The notes under the pieces are model-generated. The model was not told the origin of the DNA. It searched no databases and worked only from the letters and a program-made list of their open reading frames with translations. The position numbers and the translations under genes were made by a program. Shown here piece by piece: positions 57,251 to 64,000 of a DNA stretch of 64,000 bases (the stretch's first letter is position 1; each line of letters opens with the position of its first letter). Source of the DNA: Phaseolus vulgaris (Eukaryota; Streptophyta; Magnoliopsida; Fabales; Fabaceae); NCBI RefSeq assembly GCF_000499845.2, contig NC_023754.2:16558359-16622358 (forward strand). Reading direction: 5' to 3'.

Positions 57251-59945
57251 AAATTCTATGTACAATTTTATACTTTTAATAAATAATGTAAGTATGTAAA
57301 AATATAAGCTTAATGACGAAGAGTATTAATGTAAGAAGTTGACTAGTAAAAAAATATTATTAGTACTATGTTTAAGGAACTTCTTATGAAAGTTAACAAT
57401 TTTATTTTATATATGCGAGTGAATTAACATGTGATTTATATGTAATAAAAAAAAAATTATATAACACACATTACTCTCCCATGTGTTTCATCTTTATGAC
57501 TTTTTCCCTTTGCTTATGCGTATTGGTTTTAACTCTTATGGCCATCAAATGCTTAGAGATGTGACTTCACGTGTTTGTCTTTCGATAACAATATTCAAAG
57601 CATGCCAACCTTATGAAATTTTTGTCACTTGTCCCCATTTTGGCACAAAGCATCCATGGTAAGTTTATTACATTTTTTGGTCGATTTTTGCACCTAAATG
57701 GTGTAATTTGACTTTCTAATTATGAAAAAGAGTAAAATAAAATTTATTATGAGATTAAATCGTGTATGCATGTATGATTTATAAAGTTGTGCATGATTGA
57801 GACGATTTTAGTTGTTTTAAAACTATATTGAAATCGTATCACACATGCACAACTTTAATCATTTGGATTTAACTGTAATAAAATTATGTTATTTATGCAC
57901 GATTTCAATATAATTTTTTAATTAAATTCGTTCTATCGTTATACGACTTTGACTTCGAATCTCACCAATACTGAAGTTATCTTCGTTGATAATGACTTCT
58001 TCACACAAATTTGTGCTCTCAATATACGACTTATCTAATTTCATAATAATTTATTTTAACCCATTCTCATAATTATAAAAGTGAAATTGCACCATTTAGT
58101 GAAAAAATAAAAAAGATGGCCTCTTCAAATTGAATGTGCAATTTAGGGTGGACCAAATTTTGGGTCACACTTATTGTGGTATATATTATACAAAAAGAAG
58201 GGCACGCGAATGAAAGTTGATATCTATAAGCCACAAAGAAATCTTATCTCTTGTGCAATTTTATGATTTTGGTTTCTTACAAGTGTTTCTTTTTTGGTAT
58301 CTTTCCCTTAGCAAATTCTTAGAAAAACAAAAGTTTGGGAGTTGCCTTTAGAATCTTTGAAAAAAGATGTAAGAAGAATTAGATGAAGGAATTAAAGTTA
58401 AAGACACTCACACCTTTTCCCAATTGTAAGAAAACACAGCACTCAAATTGGATTAGAAATATAAGGTAATCTTTGTCTTTTGGTTAAAGTTTGTTATTGG
58501 CGAATGGTATAGAGATGTTGAATAATGCAACAAGAGGGAATTTGGAAAGAAGAGAGAAACATGGCAAAGGGGATTGAAGGTGATAGATAATGGCAAAGTG
58601 ACACACTAGTCACCACAATTGCAAGCTTTTCAACGTGTAAGATTCTCCAATAACACAAAATTGTATTTGTCAAAAGTGGGGAATCACCTCATTTAATATT
58701 GAAGGGTGGCGTGGTGCTTTGGCTGGTTGAAAAATGAAAGAAGCTATGGTGCTGCTATGTTGTTTCTATATGATATTGGATTGAAAAAATTAAATGAAGT
58801 TAGTTTAGCCTTTGAAAAAGTGAGAGCCACTTCAATTCAGTTTTTAAATTCATCATGGTTTGCTTCCACTGTTTGTGGAATTCACAGTAATAGATAAACA
58901 GTTCCATTAACATACACATAATACTGCATAAATCACACTATATGATAATATTTGGTTTCAACATTTAACAATATCTAACTCCATAACAGTATGCATATAT
59001 CACACTATATGATTCAACTCTTTGCATGTTTACATATAAAACAAATGTTAAAGACGGTGATTTCTTTGTTTACTAAATGGTGGAATCAGAATGTGATTTA
59101 GAGAGAATGAGACAAGGACAAAAAGAAATGCAGAATACCTTATCCGACCGACAAGTTCTTTTTATAAACCTGCACCATGCATTTATAACATGGTTGGATT
59201 AGTTTATCTCAAAATACTACCAACTTGGTTTTTAAAACTCAATTAAAAATTATAACTTTGGTTAAGATCATTAAGTTATATAGATTATATAAGAAAAAAA
59301 TAACCTAGGCAAGTGGAACGATTGCTCAAAACTTTTCTGTGGAATAAAGTGGCAGGCTGCACTGCACCTTCATGGAACTTACAAACCGACATGGATTTGA
59401 TAGTGATTAGTGAGAGATGAGAAGAGAGTGGTCACCCTCCCATCTGTCATGCACAAAGACAGACAACCTTTTCTTGCTAAAATGTTTTGATCAATTCCAA
59501 TGGTTATTGTTCATTGAATGTCAGTTATGAATGAGTTAAAGAGTCCACTAGAAATAATCGAGTAATGTATAATTTTAGTGTCACTGTTATTATGCACCTA
59601 AAAAACAGAAGAAACATGAACTACGAGTAAAGAAAGAGCTTTACAAAGAGTTGTAAAAAATTGAATCATAAATTTATTCTAATAAATTTCAATCAATCAT
59701 AATGAGAATGTTACTAGCATTCTTCTTTGCATTTGCCGCAGCATTGGCTATAATCTAATATACCAGCATTCTTGAAAATATATTTCATTAGATGAACAGC
59801 ATCTGTAAGGCCTTTTTTCTTAACAAATAAAAATCAGTATACAATGAGAAGGAAGGGAATTTTGGCATCAGTCATGTCAACACAAAAATAAGAACCTGCT
59901 CCACAAATTAATACTTCTAAGCTTAACCACTACAAGAACCAGTTA
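57251..59945. other. Spacer, no gene seen
   Basis: AT-rich to moderate composition. Short frames such as 58706-58897 have no recognisable content and no splice context. A patch at 57770-57910 has related words in both orientations (ATCGTGTATGCATG, GTTGTGCATGATTGAGACGA, CACACATGCACAAC) that could form a weak hairpin. Confidence 0.5.
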
Positions 59946-60071
59946 TGTTGAGACTAGACTCCTATAAATCATGTAAACTTTTGGTTTGAGACTATATGTA
60001 AGTGGGTATAAATCTCACCTTATGAATCATGTTTATAAAGTTGAGTTAAGCTTAAAGTTCAGATCTTAATA
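59946..60071 (+). mobile_element. TRIM-like LTR, copy C
   Basis: TGTTGAGACTAGACTCC start, then ATATGTAAGTGGGTATAAATC, AAGTTGAGTTAAGCTTAAAG and CTTAATA. It is a diverged relative of the LTR at 25968, without a recognisable primer-binding site after it. It forms the end of the open frame at 60249-60052. Confidence 0.6.
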
Positions 60072-60390
60072 GAATGATTTCACTTCTTTTTGGAAAGGTT
60101 ACTTGATCAGGTCTAAGTTTAGATAGTATAATATCTGAATATGTAAGATCAATTGAATTGCTGGAAAATTCAGGAAGTGAATCTTGGCTGCAAGTAAAAG
60201 ATGTAAACGTTTTTGGTTTGACATCTTCACTGGGAAATTCACCCCCCATTAGGTAACCACTTTAGTTTATAGGATTTAGCTGCATTAATATCACAATATC
60301 ATCACGCAAGAGAGATTGATGCAAGGTTAAAGGATAAAGTCAAATAGCCAAATAGGTAACTAAAAGCACCATATATATTATCTGCAATAC

Positions 60391-62354
60391 CTCAAGTCCT
60401 GTATCTGCAATACGAGGTTGAGTTACTTCACGATGTCCATGTATGTAGCCCAAAGAAAATGGTGCTTTTTTCATTCCTGTCATCTCCCGCATTATCTGAT
60501 CAAATGAATAAAACCAAACATAAGACTAGTGTAAAATACTATACATAACTGTAGCTAATAAAAGAAATCTCCATTCAGCAAAACACATCAACGCAAGTGA
60601 ATTAACCCCTCTCATGCAATATGTCCCCTCTTGCTTTAATAAATTTAAAGAAAACTTTCAACTTGTAAAGGTATCACATTTTATATTATCCATGTATAAT
60701 GTATCATTTCATAATAAGTATTTCCATAACTATCCTGAATTTGTTAATACAAACCATACATTTTTTAGAGGATAATCAAATTTAGGGGTGTGCAAAAAAT
60801 TCAGTTTACTAAAAAATCGAACAGTTTTAAATTGTTCAGTCCAAATTGAAACATAATAGAGAACCAGTTGGGAGGAAAACAACTTTTCAAGAACCAGTTC
60901 TGAAGAGGTTTTGAACTAAACTGATTTCAAACCATTTAAAATATCGAATTGGTTTTGAAGTAAACCAGATTTCACTACTACTATGCAATGCATAGCTGCA
61001 ATGGGTAAATGAAACAACTTTAAACAGGAATCTTACTTTGTGGGACTAAAGAGGGATTATATAACAAAGAAAGTAACATAAATCTACAGCAGTCTTCACT
61101 ATCATGTGCAAAGTTTTAGTAGCACCAAAAGCAAAATGAAAATTCCAAAGAGCACATATAAATAATCTATGTTCCTTGCTCCAAAATGAAAGCTACCATT
61201 ACCTATTGACTCAACCTTCATCTTATTATTACATAATTTCCTTTTTTTTTCTTTTCCATGATACTGAAAATTGTTGTGAAATATATTTCCTCTTATTTCA
61301 AAGATGATTGAATGAAAGAAAAGACTGGGAGCCTTGAATATCAGTATTCCAGGCCATATAAACACAATTCACACAATGTAATGCCTTTGATAATCTAGCT
61401 AATAGACACTAGATCCATTTGGGTCAATCCAAAGTAAATTGAGGACCTACTGATAAAAATTGGAGTAGAATAAATCCAATAATTTGAAATCAAGGGAAAT
61501 AAATTTAACTCTTGCAAGTTTGCAACTCTGTCAAACTCTACAATAAAGCATTATTGTCTACAAGGACACATGTACCTCGTCTGCATTTAGAGCTGCTTGT
61601 ACAGCTAAAGATTTAAAACAAAATGTTAATTTAAATTCAGAAATCTGTCAAATCTTCAAGGTATATTCATAAGTCTATATTAGGTTGTCAACAACATTAG
61701 GTCCATTAAGGATAAAAACATTCAAAATCCTAACCTCGAACAATAGCACCAACAAAATGCGTCAAAATATTTAAAAAAATCCCATCACCATTGTACACAA
61801 TCATCAGGGAAGCAAAAATATATCACCTCTTGACATAAGAATTATTGGAATGCATTGGCAATTGCTGGATCAACACCAAATAAATCAAACTCCATCATCT
61901 GTAAGCTGATTCACTTCAACTTTGAAGTTTTCACAGAAGCTATCAAACCACACACTATTATCAACTCCCAAAAGCGCATAAGCACCAGAGTATTGTACAG
62001 TAAGTCTACAAACACCAACATAAAAACAACGAAAATAAAAAACCCCTTCAAAGATAATAACAAATGTGAAAACTTGGAATCCTAACTCCTACAATTCCAG
62101 CACCCCAATTGAGAATTTAGAAACTTTATGAAACTGAGCGTTAAAAAATAAAATAAAAAATGATAAAAAAAGTGTAGCATATAAAGGGTAACAGGGCCTA
62201 CATGCACAGGAGCATCGTTGTTGCAAAGAACACGCGTTTTGAAAATTTGGAGTAGTGGTTTGAGCTTTGATAGAACATTTTCTAAGCTCATTATATAATC
62301 AAATCCTAATCCATTATTACTCTGTTCCGCCATGGATTCGTCTTCTTCCGGCAT
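60391..62354 (-). CDS. Small unidentified gene with two micro-exons
   Basis: Not recognised. On the minus strand, a first exon from ATG at 62354 (or in-frame ATG at 62333) to 62202 gives a soluble segment with YIMSLENVLSKLKPLLQIFK. Splice signals and phase then support a 22-nt exon (61898-61877), a 29-nt exon (61604-61576; AVQAALNADE) and a 105-nt exon (60495-60391) with IMREMTGMKKAPFSLGYIHG and HREVTQPRIADTGLE. Phases 0, 1, 0 fit exactly and all introns are GT..AG. Further 3' sequence is unclear: reading through the last donor gives a stop after about 17 codons. A 65-codon frame at 60249-60052 could be part of a further exon but does not join in phase by any site I can see. The gene may be intact, alternatively spliced or decaying. 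Confidence 0.5.
60785..60975. other. Possible one-ended hAT-type terminus with AACCAGTT words
   Basis: TTAGGGGTGTGCAAAAAATTC at about 60781 resembles a plant hAT end. It is followed by repeated GAACCAGTT / AAACCAG / TTGGTTTTGAA words. No matching inverted end is visible within about 1 kb. It lies in the large intron between the 29-nt and 105-nt exons of the unidentified gene. Confidence 0.35.
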
Positions 62355-62387
62355 CCTTGTTGTGTTCTTCTTCTTCTTTCTACGCAA

Positions 62388-64000
62388 AAAAAAAAAAAAA
62401 AATTAAAAAAAATTGATTATGGTTTAAGGTTTTCGCGGGAATTAATTATAATATAATATAGTTTTTTTTAGCATATTTTTCATTCAAAATTACATAAAAA
62501 ACGATAAAAAAAAAACTATATTTAAGTGTGTTAAATTAAATATTGATATTGATCTACTCCATTTTAGTATAAATACATTTTTTGCTTCTTTAGTTTAAAT
62601 TTTACGATTTTTTTCTTTGATATTATTATCAAATTAACTTAAATCATTAATATATGTTATTATTATATTATTAAAAAGAGGTTTTTAAGTGGATTTTTTT
62701 AAAGTGTCGAAGTAGATTTTTTCTTCTTATTTTTACATCAAATTTTAAAGTCTATTTGTTTATTTTTTATTTTTAATAGAAATAACAATTTTTTGAATGT
62801 TTAATATTTAAATATAAATAATAATAATAATATTCTAATATATACACTTATATTTGTTTCTGTCGTAATTTAATATTTTATTTAAATTTTTATATTATAT
62901 TAATAGATGGTACTATTCATCTTAAAATATAATAAATTATTTATATTTAATTTCATATTTTTTTTATTAATTTATTGGGGTGCAATAAAATTTTATAAAT
63001 TCATTCAATAGTATATTTTTTTAAACTCATTTGTTGTATTGGCCTTATTTTTACGGGGTTAATATATACAAATCAATTATTGTTTAGATAAAATAATAAA
63101 TATAAGTTTTGAAACTGAAAAAAACTTCTAATACAACCTAATATAATTTTAAAAAATATTATTAAATTTTTTTACTATTTAGATACGTTATATTTTCTTA
63201 TTATATTTTTCACCCTACTTTTAGGACAAACAATAAAAATTGAAGAAAAAATTTCCATGTAACATTGACAATAATATATACCTATATTGTTGCCTCCTAT
63301 CATAACTACTATATTTTTTAATTATTTAGTTTTCGAGTCATCACTATTATATTTTCAAATAATAAATATTATTCTAACCAAATCCCACACTATTTCTAAT
63401 AATTCAATAATTACGTATAACGGGTTAAGTGTTACTTATTAGCTTTTGTTAAAATATCTACACAGATTTTTTTTTTCTCATAATAAAATAGATTAAAAAA
63501 CTATTGTTTATGTATCGTATAAAATATTTTGTTATGTCATTAAGCCCAATCTATATTTTTTTAAACCTATATTTTGTTATATATATTTTTGTTTATATTT
63601 TATATAGATATTATAGTACAAAATTATTTGAAAAATATTTAATTTCGATGCATAATTATGGTGTTTGAAAAATGTGTTTAAAAAAAAATTATATGTGTTT
63701 AATATTTGTTTATCGGTTTAGATTTTTTTTTATCTGAGTAGATAATACAAAATTTTCAGCTGTCAAAATAATAATTTCAATTATGTTACATTTTGTAGTA
63801 ATATATTGAAACCAGAAATGAGCAATATAAAAATATAATTAGTCTTTCCGACAATATTTGAAGATAAATATTAATATATATAAGTGTTTACTCTTTCATT
63901 GAAAACTTTTAATTTTTTATTATTAGAATTAAACACATTAAACCACCATAAAAAAATTAAATCCCTATCTAATTAAATACATTTTGAAAGAATAAATCGC
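62388..64000. other. AT-rich spacer at the right edge
   Basis: A poly-A run (about 62386-62400) directly upstream of the unidentified gene, then very AT-rich DNA with no open frame of note. Confidence 0.6.

Noticed and set aside
58706..58897. 63-codon plus-strand frame with several tryptophans
   Set aside because: No recognisable domain, no splice signals and AT-rich noise around it.
60052..60249. 65-codon frame as the last exon of the unidentified gene
   Set aside because: Its composition looks protein-like, but no acceptor joins it in phase to the exon ending at 60391 and its tail is LTR-derived. Kept only as a possibility.

Overview
This window is nuclear DNA from a flowering plant, most likely a warm-season legume (Phaseolus/Vigna/Glycine group). 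The basis is AT-rich intergenic DNA, many short spliced exons with GT..AG introns, plant-only gene families (cellulose synthase-like E, WEB coiled-coil proteins) and short repeat families that I associate with legumes. The genus assignment is inference. All exon maps below come from reading splice signals and reading-frame phase by eye.

Left third (1-12 kb): the 3' part of a decayed Ty1/copia element ends in an intact 296-bp LTR. It sits in intron 2 of a cellulose synthase-like E (CslE) gene copy of which only exons 1-2 are visible. A second, apparently intact 8-exon CslE gene (752 aa) follows on the same minus strand, so this was a tandem CslE pair with one member broken. The intergenic space holds small tandem duplications and a CACTA-type MITE.

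Middle (12-48 kb): after AT-rich spacer comes a plus-strand WEB-family coiled-coil gene (653 aa, At5g55860/TREPH1-like), then a decayed plant-mobile-domain gene. Next is a hAT-like element whose right end lies 8 bp from the TATA box of a sucrase/ferredoxin-like (AIM32-type) gene (340 aa). Further on are EMC3 (246 aa, minus strand) and a SEC14-like lipid-transfer gene (343 aa, minus strand). Between these two lies a young 3.6-kb LTR retrotransposon derivative. It has lost gag-pol but keeps an antisense gene with its own TATA box and intron, and it is flanked by a perfect 5-bp target-site duplication.

Right third (48-64 kb): gene-poor. It holds a degenerate Ty3/gypsy remnant with a nested CACTA-type MITE, several copies of a short legume LTR (TRIM-like), local duplications, and one small unidentified minus-strand gene with two micro-exons near 60.4-62.4 kb.

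The host genes have no evident shared pathway: wall polysaccharide synthesis, touch/light-type coiled-coil signalling, an Fe-S/thioredoxin-like protein, ER membrane-protein insertion and phosphoinositide transfer. Most of the novelty is in how transposable elements have reshaped promoters, introns and one another.
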